Shown: piece after piece, positions 1-6,575 of the stretch
Position numbering within the stretch: the stretch's first letter is position 1
Layout: each line of letters opens with the position of its first letter
NCBI GenBank assembly: GCA_903970295.1
Contig: CAJCHQ010000875.1
Coordinates: 1-7,005, forward strand
Direction: 5' to 3'
Origin: Bryobacterales bacterium
GTDB lineage: Bacteria; Cyanobacteriota; Vampirovibrionia; Obscuribacterales; Obscuribacteraceae
Length of the DNA: 7,005 nt
The notes under the pieces: generated by a model
Database searches by the model: none
Seen by the model: only the letters and a program-made list of their open reading frames with translations
What the model was told of the DNA's origin: nothing
Program-made: the position numbers and the translations under genes

Positions 1-67
1 GAAGTTTCTCGAAGCGCATAATGTAAATCTCGCGATAGTGATGGGACTCTGCTGAGCCATCTAGCAA

Positions 68-967
68 TTACTCGTCCACTTCATAATCAGGTTTTGTAAT
101 TCGATTGCGTGGAAATGGCTCAGTATTGCTACGATTCCAAACGATTTCCTGCTCAAGTAAATGATCTAGGCTAGCGTTCAAAGCGGCGTCTTCAGCCGGA
201 AAAACTGAGGATTTATCCCAGCCTTCCCGCAAACGTTGAATGCATGCAAACTTAACACGAAAATACAGCTCGCTACCGTCTGCAAGCGCATCATGCAGCC
301 ATTCATTTTCGAGCTTATCATCATGTATTCCCCTGACACGCTTGAACTCGGGTGAGTTCACCGACCACCATTTGCGCGCCCACTCTTCCCGTTCAACATA
401 CGAAATAAATTCAAAGTACTTGTAGAGAGAACGTCCACTCTCAAATTCTTCGACTAGGTACGACAGGGGACTCATCGATTGAAGCTTGATGTTGCCTTGC
501 TCCTGCGTGTACGCTTTGATCGGTTGCAATTGCTTGCTGGTTAGCCAGTTGTTATACGCGAGAGCGAACTTCACGCGCTGGTCCGCAGTTGTGCCCTTGA
601 TGTACAAAAGGCTCCGCTTCATTCGATGAAGAATCCAATCAGCGCTGTCTAAATTTTCTTTGTCTGTTTCAAGCAATTCTAGAGGGGTAATCGCCACTGG
701 AGCGAATGACAGCATATCTTGAATCCGGCGCTCTGCGGCGTCCTTCGCCAAGCCACCATTAGGCGGATCGGAATAGGTTTTTCCGAAAATTGGTGTGCGA
801 TTCGCAGACCGCGACTTCGGACTTTGGTGCTTTTTCCTGTCAATTGTTGTTTTTATGACTGAATTGGTGTCAACGGTGTCAGTATTGGTTGCCCGCGCTA
901 TATCTTGGGTACGACTTAATGTGAAAACAATTGCGGCTGCGCAAAGTATTTTTATTCCTCTTTTCAT
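68..967 (-). CDS. Secreted protein of unknown family (299 aa)
   Basis: I do not recognise a family. The N-terminus (MKRGIKILCAAAIVFTLS) is a basic stretch followed by a short hydrophobic core, with a plausible signal peptidase site near residues 24-26 (ARA before TNT), so the product is probably exported. Residues about 27-75 are polar and low in hydrophobics, like a linker. The rest is mostly charged and aromatic and probably helical, with a Trp/Tyr/Glu-rich segment at about 181-250 that includes EREEWARKWW. There are no clear catalytic motifs and no second membrane segment. The ATG overlaps the TGA of the upstream TPR gene by four bases (ATGA). A GGAG (976-979) lies 8 bases before the start, inside that gene's 3' end, so the two are probably translationally coupled. 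Coupling to a secreted TPR protein suggests a shared envelope role, which is inference only. Confidence 0.8.
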   Translation of the reverse strand: MKRGIKILCAAAIVFTLSRTQDIARATNTDTVDTNSVIKTTIDRKKHQSPKSRSANRTPIFGKTYSDPPNGGLAKDAAERRIQDMLSFAPVAITPLELLETDKENLDSADWILHRMKRSLLYIKGTTADQRVKFALAYNNWLTSKQLQPIKAYTQEQGNIKLQSMSPLSYLVEEFESGRSLYKYFEFISYVEREEWARKWWSVNSPEFKRVRGIHDDKLENEWLHDALADGSELYFRVKFACIQRLREGWDKSSVFPAEDAALNASLDHLLEQEIVWNRSNTEPFPRNRITKPDYEVDE

Positions 968-2289
968 TTTTGCAACTCCGACATGTCATCCGCATCGAGC
1001 GCTACCGCTTTTGTCAAAGCGGCAGCACTGCCGGTAGAGTCATTTCGCAACTTCCTTACTAGAGCAAGTTGAGCCCAACCTTTAGCATAATCAGGATTCA
1101 CAGCCACTGACTTTAAAGCATACTCCTCGGCTTCGTTATAGTCGTGCTGCTCAAGGTCAACATCCGAGATTTGGCGATATGCCCATTCAAAATTTGGCTC
1201 CAGGCTCGCGCAACTCAAACAATTTTCTCTAGCATCTTCCCAATCGTGGTCTCGCCGCGCTTGAATCGCTAACCAGTATTTATGTTCGACTTCTTTAGGA
1301 ATTGCAGTTGCAGGCAGGCTGCATTTCAAAAAACTTTGCGCCCTCGATCGCTCTGGGTCGGTCTTCGCGCTATCGACTGCCAAAGTGGCCAACTTGCGTG
1401 CCATCTCAACCCGCGCACATTCTCGGCAAGCTTCAGCTTCTGCTAAGTAGTGGTGAGAAGAATGAGCTTGTGACAAATCGTATGCGGTGAACACATAGTT
1501 TATTTTCGCACGCAAGTCACGGGACAGCTGCAAGTATTGGCGTAGCTCGGAATCGCGATGCGAATCGCGAAGAAAATCGATGTAATTTATTAATGTATCG
1601 TGATTAATCATATTTATCGGGTGACCTTTGAAAATCACATCGAAGTATCGATTAGCTGCATCGTCGTCTCCAAACTTGTGGTTGACCCAGGCCATCTTTC
1701 CAATAGTCGACCAATCGGTCCAGGCATTCAGTATTTGATGTTTGCTCGGATCGTCAACAATCAGCGCTTCTTGTAGCAACTTCTCGGCTCGAGCATACTC
1801 TTTGTCGGTAATCAGAAGTCTCGCAAGGTTTTGCAAGGCTTGAACATAATAAAACCGGTAATGGTCGCTTTCAGGTGGTGGTTTGACTTCGACCAGGAGC
1901 TTCTGAATTTGCCTTTCTAAATCAACTTCATGTTCAGCATCAATCAGTGATCCATTGATGCGGTTCTCCCGGATACGCTCTGCGTAGCGGCCAAGCACTG
2001 CAATCCGATACTTTACGGAATATTTTTCAGGGTGCTGCAAAATCTCCTTATATTCCACACTCAGAATCTTTTTGTATGCGGCGACTTCTTGCTTCGAAGA
2101 GGAGACGTAATAAAGGTCGCTCTTCCATTCCGAAAACTGCCCGCCTTTGAGTAACTGATCCGCTCGAGCCGAGCTTGTGGCAAATAGCATACACACGCTT
2201 AGTACAGCGACCGAAATCACCAATGCAGCGAATTGCCGGCCGTACTTAATAATCAAAAGGGCTGACCCGAATACCATCGCCTTCAACAT
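964..2289 (-). CDS. Secreted tetratricopeptide-repeat protein with two CxxC pairs
   Basis: The product is a TPR-repeat protein, a family that typically forms protein-binding scaffolds. The reading frame is open up to a GTG at 2301. I prefer the ATG at 2289 (441 aa) because AGGTGA (2298-2303) sits 8 bases ahead of it; the GTG start would give 445 aa. Numbered from the GTG, residues 24-47 are a hydrophobic stretch ending in SSARA before DQ, a good signal peptidase I site, so the protein is likely exported. TPR-like helices occur at about 145-183 (ALQNLARLL then YARAEKLLQEAL) and weakly at 194-227. Three C-terminal units follow at about 337-370, 371-404 and 405-438, with the typical W/A/Y/A/P spacing (for example NEAEEYALKSVAVNP). 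Cysteine pairs at 292/295 and 361/364 form CxxC motifs, unusual for plain TPRs. No enzymatic domain is visible. Its stop overlaps the next gene's start. Confidence 0.87.
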   Translation of the reverse strand: MLKAMVFGSALLIIKYGRQFAALVISVAVLSVCMLFATSSARADQLLKGGQFSEWKSDLYYVSSSKQEVAAYKKILSVEYKEILQHPEKYSVKYRIAVLGRYAERIRENRINGSLIDAEHEVDLERQIQKLLVEVKPPPESDHYRFYYVQALQNLARLLITDKEYARAEKLLQEALIVDDPSKHQILNAWTDWSTIGKMAWVNHKFGDDDAANRYFDVIFKGHPINMINHDTLINYIDFLRDSHRDSELRQYLQLSRDLRAKINYVFTAYDLSQAHSSHHYLAEAEACRECARVEMARKLATLAVDSAKTDPERSRAQSFLKCSLPATAIPKEVEHKYWLAIQARRDHDWEDARENCLSCASLEPNFEWAYRQISDVDLEQHDYNEAEEYALKSVAVNPDYAKGWAQLALVRKLRNDSTGSAAALTKAVALDADDMSELQK

Positions 2290-2297
2290 CGAACCGG

Positions 2298-2304
2298 TCA
2301 CCTC
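2298..2304 (-). promoter_or_regulatory. Shine-Dalgarno that favours the ATG start of the TPR gene
   Basis: On the minus strand this reads GAGGTGA and ends 8 bases before the ATG at 2289. The upstream GTG at 2301 lies inside the same motif and has no purine-rich site at a good distance, so the shorter start is preferred. Confidence 0.5.
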
Positions 2305-2341
2305 GACTATGCAAAGACTTGGGCAGTTGCGTAATTAAATG

Positions 2342-2797
2342 CTAAATCATTATCCTCGGTTTGCCACAAGTTGATACTGTTTTCTCACATTGCACTAGCT
2401 TGCCATTACATTCTTTGCCCGGGGGCGACGAAATATCTCTACCCGGCCAATCTTTCGGACCAGTGGACCAACCAACGCTTTCCACATTTTCGTGCCGAAG
2501 CCAAAAGAATTGTTGGTCCGGGTTGGTCCAGATTACACGTCGCGTTGTAAGCAAAAACCAATTCGAAGCACGCTCATTTGGAAGCATATGCGGTGACGCC
2601 ACGGCGATCCCATCATTAGCTGGCGGTCGAAAACAGGCCAAGATTGGCAATTCACCGTCCTCCAGCTCAGCCCGCTCGAGTAATAGAGCCTGAACCCTCT
2701 CGTCAAAATCATCGAAGACTTTGGTGTACTCCGAACCTTTGCCAAACTTCGTTTTATGCCTTGACGCTTCTGACGCTTCAGACAACTTCGGTGGCAT
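2342..2797 (-). CDS. Small cytoplasmic protein with a PH-like motif (151 aa)
   Basis: Assignment is tentative. Residues about 78-110 read ASNWFLLTTRRVIWTN followed by FFWLRHENVESVGW. This resembles the strand-turn-strand pattern of bacterial PH-like domains, where an 'LT.RR' strand is followed by a strand ending in an 'I.SV' motif. Residues 1-30 are polar and contain a short SEASEAS repeat. Residues 31-60 look helical and then reach ILACFRPP. There is no signal peptide or membrane segment, so it is probably cytoplasmic, unlike its neighbours. The C-terminus is short and Cys-rich (C130, C137, C144). A complete PH-like fold would normally continue with more strands and a C-terminal helix, so the domain may be shortened or divergent. 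The start has only a weak GAGGG 11 bases upstream. It lies 41 bases after the glycoside-hydrolase-like gene and about 40-50 bases before the TPR gene. Family members are often lipid- or protein-binding modules; no specific role can be given here. Confidence 0.7.
   Translation of the reverse strand: MPPKLSEASEASRHKTKFGKGSEYTKVFDDFDERVQALLLERAELEDGELPILACFRPPANDGIAVASPHMLPNERASNWFLLTTRRVIWTNPDQQFFWLRHENVESVGWSTGPKDWPGRDISSPPGKECNGKLVQCEKTVSTCGKPRIMI
2763..2780. repeat. Two-copy 9-bp tandem repeat inside the PH-like gene
   Basis: The plus strand reads GACGCTTCT then GACGCTTCA, two 9-bp copies differing in the last base. In the minus-strand gene they encode the SEASEAS stretch near the N-terminus, so copy-number change would stay in frame. 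Probably a small slippage product. Confidence 0.6.
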
Positions 2798-2838
2798 TTG
2801 ACGCGAAACCCTCGGAAGTACAGCAGCAGCTGCAAAAT

Positions 2839-3996
2839 TTACCGTGGCGATAATGGCTCAATTGCCAGTCGACCGCTTTCAGTTAGTGTACCGCAACGAT
2901 ACACGCTGTATGGGGCTGGCGTTCTGGACCAGGGATCGGAATTCCAACAAAAATAAATCGAGCCTTTAAGGCGCCCATCGGAAGCGGCTTTAGCAAAAAT
3001 TGCGCGCGTGTCTTTAATGAGATGAATCTGATTGGTTTCTTTTGGCGGGCAGGAGAAGTCTCTGTTCTCGAAACCCCATTCTGTGATCCAGCAGGGCTTA
3101 CCTCTAGCCTCTCCGGGCGGTAGGCAGGCAGACAAAGTGCGCTGCAAACGATCGGCTCTTTGTGCGGCTCCAGCCGCGGTGCCAGGCCCGCCCCCCGGCG
3201 GATAAAAGTGGAGCCCATAGGCATCCACGAGTTCATCGAGCCCGTGCAGTCTGAGAAATTGCAGGGTCGCAGAGAGGCTGACCATGTCTTCCTTCTTAGT
3301 GTTGTATAGTTTTTCACCATCTAAAGGAGTCGTCAACCCCGCAGAAATAATTGGCGCGTTTTGATTTAAACGGGAGTGGTCCCTAACTTCCTTGAGAGCA
3401 GAGAGTACTTTCAGGTATTGAAGAAATCCTTTGGCAATTTGTTTTCCCTCCGGATCGTGAGACAGATCATTGAGGCTCAAGACTTTTCCTTCGCCTGGCA
3501 GGGGAAATTCGGCATTGAAGGCCGCCCAATTTATTTCGTTGCCGAGCTCCAATCCAGCGAGTGCAATTCCATTCGCGTCGAGATTGTCGAACAGCTGTTG
3601 ATAATAGGCTTTTGAAAGTTCTGGATCGGCCGAAGACAACGGATGCCCGCTCCACATACCGGGAAATACATCTGGTTGCCAGAGACGTTTCGGGGCATCT
3701 TTAGGATATTGAGCGTCGACTATAAGCAGCAATTTTATGCCTTTGTCTGCGGCGCGCCTGGCAAATTCTATACCCGCTTGATTTGGACCAATACCGCATC
3801 GGATCACCCTTACATGCGCCTCAGCCAACTGATTGAGCAAGGCGTTCTGGTCATCGATGTGGGCTCGAGCCGGATTAACAACGTTGATACCAACAACGAC
3901 AGATTGGTCATCAGCTGTGGCCATCGGTGTAAACAGAAGGCTTACCATGAGAAGCCAACAGAATTTAGAAAGGAAAAGTTGTCTGTGCTTATGCAT
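2839..3996 (-). CDS. Secreted clan GH-A glycoside-hydrolase-like protein (385 aa)
   Basis: This is predicted to be a retaining glycoside hydrolase with a TIM-barrel fold, acting outside the cytoplasm. Residues 1-28 form a signal peptide (basic start, hydrophobic WLLMVSLLF, cleavage after ATA). Barrel-like alternation follows: VVVGINV (33-39), HVRVIRCGIG (61-70) and GIKLLLIVDAQYP (86-98). Residues 148-156 read GLELGNEIN, where Asn153-Glu154 matches the clan GH-A acid/base. GLHFYPPGGG (261-270) carries the conserved active-site His region. CWITEWGFEN (302-311) places Glu306 as the nucleophile, and IYFCWNSDPW (347-356) fits the last strand. All expected catalytic positions are present, so it looks active. 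The exact GH family (GH5, GH39 and related) and the substrate cannot be read. Six cysteines in the mature part (67, 291, 302, 316, 350, 368) could form disulfides. GAGG (4007-4010) lies 10 bases before the start. The gene follows the DUF4832-like gene by 45 bases. Confidence 0.9.
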   Translation of the reverse strand: MHKHRQLFLSKFCWLLMVSLLFTPMATADDQSVVVGINVVNPARAHIDDQNALLNQLAEAHVRVIRCGIGPNQAGIEFARRAADKGIKLLLIVDAQYPKDAPKRLWQPDVFPGMWSGHPLSSADPELSKAYYQQLFDNLDANGIALAGLELGNEINWAAFNAEFPLPGEGKVLSLNDLSHDPEGKQIAKGFLQYLKVLSALKEVRDHSRLNQNAPIISAGLTTPLDGEKLYNTKKEDMVSLSATLQFLRLHGLDELVDAYGLHFYPPGGGPGTAAGAAQRADRLQRTLSACLPPGEARGKPCWITEWGFENRDFSCPPKETNQIHLIKDTRAIFAKAASDGRLKGSIYFCWNSDPWSRTPAPYSVYRCGTLTESGRLAIEPLSPR

Positions 3997-4041
3997 ATTT
4001 TTCTTGCCTCATGGGCTCTCTCCACTATACAAACCACATTC

Positions 4042-5598
4042 TTACTCGCCGATTACAATCCGCGCAATCTTATAACTTCCATCGCGCTCTGCACCTTGCG
4101 TAGCCAGCGCCAATGGGATTGGATAATACCGTGTTGGATCTTCAACGACGAGCGACAACTCATAACTACCCGGTCGGACCCACAAAGGAATCTGAAATGA
4201 ATCTTCTACCATCTGCGGTGCTCCATTAGTTGGAAGCAGTCTGCGCAAATCTAGATGAGATGTTCCCTGCCAGATCACTCTATGGTTCACCCTGTCCCTG
4301 AACAAATAAACGGCGACCCACGGTTCATAAACGGGAGTGACTCCAACATTTTCCCAGTAGCTGGTCAAGTTGAGACTGCGACCACAGCGCGTATCCTGTC
4401 TGGTCACACGATCCAGCTGAAAACGATAGCCTGACAATTTGCCGCAGGTTTCAAGCTGTTGCATCGCGATTGGTGGCAAAGTAGTTCCACCTAATGCGCC
4501 ATTGGTGATCATACCAACATGATATTTCGGTACGTCCGTCAGGGCAAGTGGCATTTGTGACGTTGCCCCAAACCATTCGGAATTGAAGGGCGCATACTTC
4601 CAGCGTTCAAGACCACCGGCAGCGACCACATACGGATCATTGAATGGTGCCGCGAACCAGTCTTGATTAGCAGGTGCGGCCTTAGTATTGATCGGATCAC
4701 CCAGGCTATCTCGGAACATGCCTATGCGTGGATGATTTCTCAGTACATACTCCAGGGCGTTATGATACAGAGCGGCATAAGCACTCTCGCTGGGTTGTGT
4801 CGGTTGAAATTGAAAGATGCCAGTCGGGCTTACGAGTTGTGTGTGCTTGAATTTTGCACAAAAGTCGTCGACGATTTGAGCGATTGTATCGAAAGTTGGG
4901 GGCAGTGCACCGCTCGGTGTTGGGTTAGGCATCATCGAATAGTTGCCTTCGCCCCATGAACCGATCAAACCCGTTTCAATAAAAGCAACCCGTCGATCAC
5001 CATCGTATTTCCGAGCCAGTGCTGCGTTCAGCTCTTTTACCCGGGCGATGTAAATAGGATCATTGTAGTCGGGCACATAAACCTTCCAACTAGCCGTTGC
5101 GGAAGATTCCGTAATGAAATAACCTTTTTTCAGCTGTGCCACCAGATCGGCAGGAACGGCGACGTTGGATGTAGCGGACGGCCATTGTCCGTCAGAACTG
5201 GGATTGATGTTTGGCTGAGAGTTAGGACTGCACGACTCGACTCTGAATGCATATTTGCCATTCACTGCCACCACTTTTGCAATCTCTTTCTCTATCTTGC
5301 TAAAGTCGTAGACATGCGGCGCTATTTCAATATTCGACCAATAGAATTCGTTGTAGCTTAAGAAAGGTGGTCGAGGAAGGGGAGCAATGTTCATGTCGTA
5401 ATCGGTATATAAACCGCGCAAGGGATTGACAATTTCGGTGGCACTCAAAGGAATGCTTTTGAAGCTAACATCGAAGCCGCAGGCATTTGCCCCGTCGACA
5501 TTAGCGCTTTCGGCATTTACTCTCGCCACCGAGCAAAGCGGCATCAATGTCGCAAGCGCAAGGCAAAACAAATTGCGTGCACTGATTCTGAATCTCAT
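4042..5598 (-). CDS. Secreted DUF4874/DUF4832-like putative glycoside hydrolase (518 aa)
   Basis: The layout matches proteins annotated as DUF4874 plus DUF4832: an N-terminal TIM-barrel-like region and a C-terminal beta-sandwich-like region. The biochemical role of that family is poorly known, though it resembles glycoside hydrolases. Residues 1-29 are a signal peptide with a likely cleavage after VNA. NPLRGLY (58-64) is the hallmark opening motif. NEFYWSNIEIAPHVYDFSKI (83-102) matches the family's 'W..IEP..G.YDFS.I' segment. KYAFRVES (115-122) and VAFIETGLIGSWGEGN (204-219) look like barrel strands, with Glu208 and Glu217 as candidate catalytic residues. Residues about 385-518 contain NLTSYWENVGVTPVYEPW (410-427) and WVRPGSYELSLVVEDP (473-488), typical of the C-terminal domain. 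Its Shine-Dalgarno is the strongest in the window. The gene follows the TadE-like gene by 41 bases and precedes a second TIM-barrel protein, suggesting paired action on one glycan (inference). Confidence 0.88.
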   Translation of the reverse strand: MRFRISARNLFCLALATLMPLCSVARVNAESANVDGANACGFDVSFKSIPLSATEIVNPLRGLYTDYDMNIAPLPRPPFLSYNEFYWSNIEIAPHVYDFSKIEKEIAKVVAVNGKYAFRVESCSPNSQPNINPSSDGQWPSATSNVAVPADLVAQLKKGYFITESSATASWKVYVPDYNDPIYIARVKELNAALARKYDGDRRVAFIETGLIGSWGEGNYSMMPNPTPSGALPPTFDTIAQIVDDFCAKFKHTQLVSPTGIFQFQPTQPSESAYAALYHNALEYVLRNHPRIGMFRDSLGDPINTKAAPANQDWFAAPFNDPYVVAAGGLERWKYAPFNSEWFGATSQMPLALTDVPKYHVGMITNGALGGTTLPPIAMQQLETCGKLSGYRFQLDRVTRQDTRCGRSLNLTSYWENVGVTPVYEPWVAVYLFRDRVNHRVIWQGTSHLDLRRLLPTNGAPQMVEDSFQIPLWVRPGSYELSLVVEDPTRYYPIPLALATQGAERDGSYKIARIVIGE

Positions 5599-5602
5599 GG
5601 CG

Positions 5603-5608
5603 ACCTCC
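5603..5608 (-). promoter_or_regulatory. Strong Shine-Dalgarno of the DUF4832-like gene
   Basis: The minus strand reads GGAGGT and ends 4 bases before the ATG at 5598. It is the best match to the consensus in the window, so this internal gene may be translated more strongly than its neighbours. Confidence 0.75.
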
Positions 5609-5639
5609 GTTTAGTTCTAAGCGATTGTGTAAAAATAGG

Positions 5640-6335
5640 CTAGTAGAGAGACGGGCGCTCTTTGAAATATCGATCTATTGATTCGGTTGCGGGTGGGGAT
5701 GGAACATTTCCCTGAACAACATGCAAATTGTTCAACGCGGCGTCGTATGGAAACTGCCAGATTGGGGTTCCACTGCGCGGATGGATAATTGGTATGTAAA
5801 TTGACTGCGCCGCAGCCGGATTATCGCAAGAGTATGGGTACGGGCTAATCGCGACCACGCCGTACACGCGATTGGCAGGATAGATTGCTGCTGCGCTATC
5901 TTGAATTGGTACCGTAGCCGGTAGCATGCTTCCTTGCAAAAGGGGAACAAAACCGGTTGTGTTAACCGAAACAGCGTCACAATCAGCAATCGTTGTCTTT
6001 TTTACTGTTACTTTCATACCGTTGATGATCAGGTTATTTTGAGCACATAGTGCTTTCACGACCGCTTCCGTCGGCTTTGCCGGATCCTGGTCAGGCGGCA
6101 AAGTGGCAGCGTAGTTAGCAGCTTGGGTCAATACTGCCGACAATTTCACTTTGTCACTGCCCATTTGAGCGAGATCGGTAAGAAAGAAAACGCCAACTAC
6201 AAATATCGGAATCGTTATGGCAAGATCGACAACACCCATAACGGCGCCATTCTGATTGCGACCTCGCCTTTTCCGCGTGAGTGAGAAACGAGACGACGCT
6301 CTCTTTTCAGCGTTCTTATTTATTACGCTATTCAT
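5640..6335 (-). CDS. TadE-like pseudopilin-type membrane-anchored protein (231 aa)
   Basis: The protein resembles the TadE/TadG-like family, small pseudopilins with one N-terminal membrane helix and an exported C-terminal domain, often linked to Flp/Tad pili or surface structures. Numbered from the 6335 start, residues 11-28 are strongly basic (RFSLTRKRRGR), then NGAVMGVVDLAITIPIFVVGVFFL forms the helix (about 30-53). VDLAITIP aligns with the family's 'VEFALVLP', with Asp37 where Glu is usual and Pro43 six residues later as expected. The rest (about 60-231) is mixed, with Cys97, Cys119 and Cys170, and a Pro/Tyr-rich end. The frame extends to ATGs at 6350 and 6356 (238 aa). I chose 6335 because TTGAGG precedes it at 5 bases while the upstream ATGs lack a site. 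It is the first gene of the minus-strand cluster. No other tad genes are in view, so a pilus role is not shown. Confidence 0.82.
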   Translation of the reverse strand: MNSVINKNAEKRASSRFSLTRKRRGRNQNGAVMGVVDLAITIPIFVVGVFFLTDLAQMGSDKVKLSAVLTQAANYAATLPPDQDPAKPTEAVVKALCAQNNLIINGMKVTVKKTTIADCDAVSVNTTGFVPLLQGSMLPATVPIQDSAAAIYPANRVYGVVAISPYPYSCDNPAAAQSIYIPIIHPRSGTPIWQFPYDAALNNLHVVQGNVPSPPATESIDRYFKERPSLY

Positions 6336-6340
6336 AGATG

Positions 6341-6346
6341 CCTCAA
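6341..6346 (-). promoter_or_regulatory. Shine-Dalgarno that sets the TadE-like start
   Basis: The minus strand reads TTGAGG, ending 5 bases before the ATG at 6335. The two in-frame ATGs upstream (6350 and 6356) have no comparable purine motif at a normal distance. Confidence 0.55.
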
Positions 6347-6368
6347 CCATTGCCATGACTGCTTCGAA

Positions 6369-6387
6369 CCAATCGATGTGCGATTGG
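6369..6387. repeat. Perfect 7-bp hairpin near the TadE-like start
   Basis: The plus strand reads CCAATCG, a five-base loop ATGTG, then CGATTGG. The stem is perfect. It lies 34-52 bases upstream of the preferred start at 6335, in the probable leader or operator zone. It has no T-run after it on either strand, so it does not look like an intrinsic terminator. It could be an operator or a leader hairpin. Confidence 0.6.
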
Positions 6388-6410
6388 CTTCATTTCCTTT
6401 GCGCAAACGA

Positions 6411-6462
6411 ATCCTATGTGTCGAAAATAAAAATGAGATAAAAAAGAGGGAATACATAGGAT
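6411..6462. repeat. 9-bp inverted repeat flanking an A-rich centre
   Basis: The left arm ATCCTATGT (6411-6419) is exactly complementary to the right arm ACATAGGAT (6454-6462). The arms are 34 bases apart, with a G-T then T-A pair possible just inside. The centre is A-rich on the plus strand (U-rich in the cluster's transcript). The spacing fits two sites for a dimeric regulator about three helical turns apart between centres (43 bp, roughly four turns), or a long-loop leader stem. No known regulator is recognised. Confidence 0.6.
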
Positions 6463-6495
6463 AGGGCAGGAACAGGAAAAGAATACGTAGAAATA

Positions 6496-6540
6496 GGACA
6501 GGACAGGGACAGTACAGGGACAGTACAGGGACAGGACAGT
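6496..6540. repeat. 11-bp tandem repeat with GGACA sub-units
   Basis: The unit ACAGGGACAGT occurs at 6503-6513 and 6514-6524, and with one mismatch at 6525-6535, followed by a partial ACAGT. Copies of AGGACAGG precede it, and more degenerate AGGATAGGGCAGGAACAGG-like sequence lies at 6458-6476. The array has no spacers, so it is a microsatellite-like tandem repeat, about one helical turn per unit, which would stack any bound protein on one DNA face. It lies 36 bases upstream of the PAS gene start. Confidence 0.8.
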
Positions 6541-6575
6541 ATAGGAATGAGACCGAAAAATAGAGCTATGTGTTA

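Larger units (their letters stand above)
6357..6575. promoter_or_regulatory. Divergent intergenic region, purine-rich on the plus strand
   Basis: This stretch separates the minus-strand cluster from the plus-strand PAS gene and must hold the promoters for both. From about 6425 to 6565 the plus strand is mostly A and G. It contains a 7-bp hairpin, a 9-bp inverted repeat and an 11-bp tandem repeat, listed separately. I see no convincing TTGACA/TATAAT pair in either direction. TATAGG at 6541-6545 and neighbouring bases, and TATTCT- or TATCCT-like boxes on the minus strand, are possible -10 elements without clear partners. No small gene is supported here. Confidence 0.55.

Noticed and set aside
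2361..2693. 110-residue plus-strand open frame opposite the PH-like gene
   Set aside because: Antisense shadow rich in Ser/Arg/Pro with no motif; the minus-strand frame has PH-like features and fits the operon spacing.
2533..2835. Minus-strand frame overlapping the PH-like gene in another register
   Set aside because: Basic, Cys/Arg-rich translation without domain features; overlaps the better supported 151-residue gene almost fully.
3643..4200. 185-residue open frame on the plus strand across the glycoside-hydrolase-like gene start
   Set aside because: It lies antisense to two genes with clear signal peptides and domain motifs, spans their junction, and its translation shows no recognisable domain.
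6369..6387. Intrinsic terminator
   Set aside because: The stem is only 7 bp with moderate GC, and neither strand has a T-run directly after it.
6496..6540. CRISPR array
   Set aside because: The units are 11 bp, directly adjacent and without spacers, and no cas gene is nearby.
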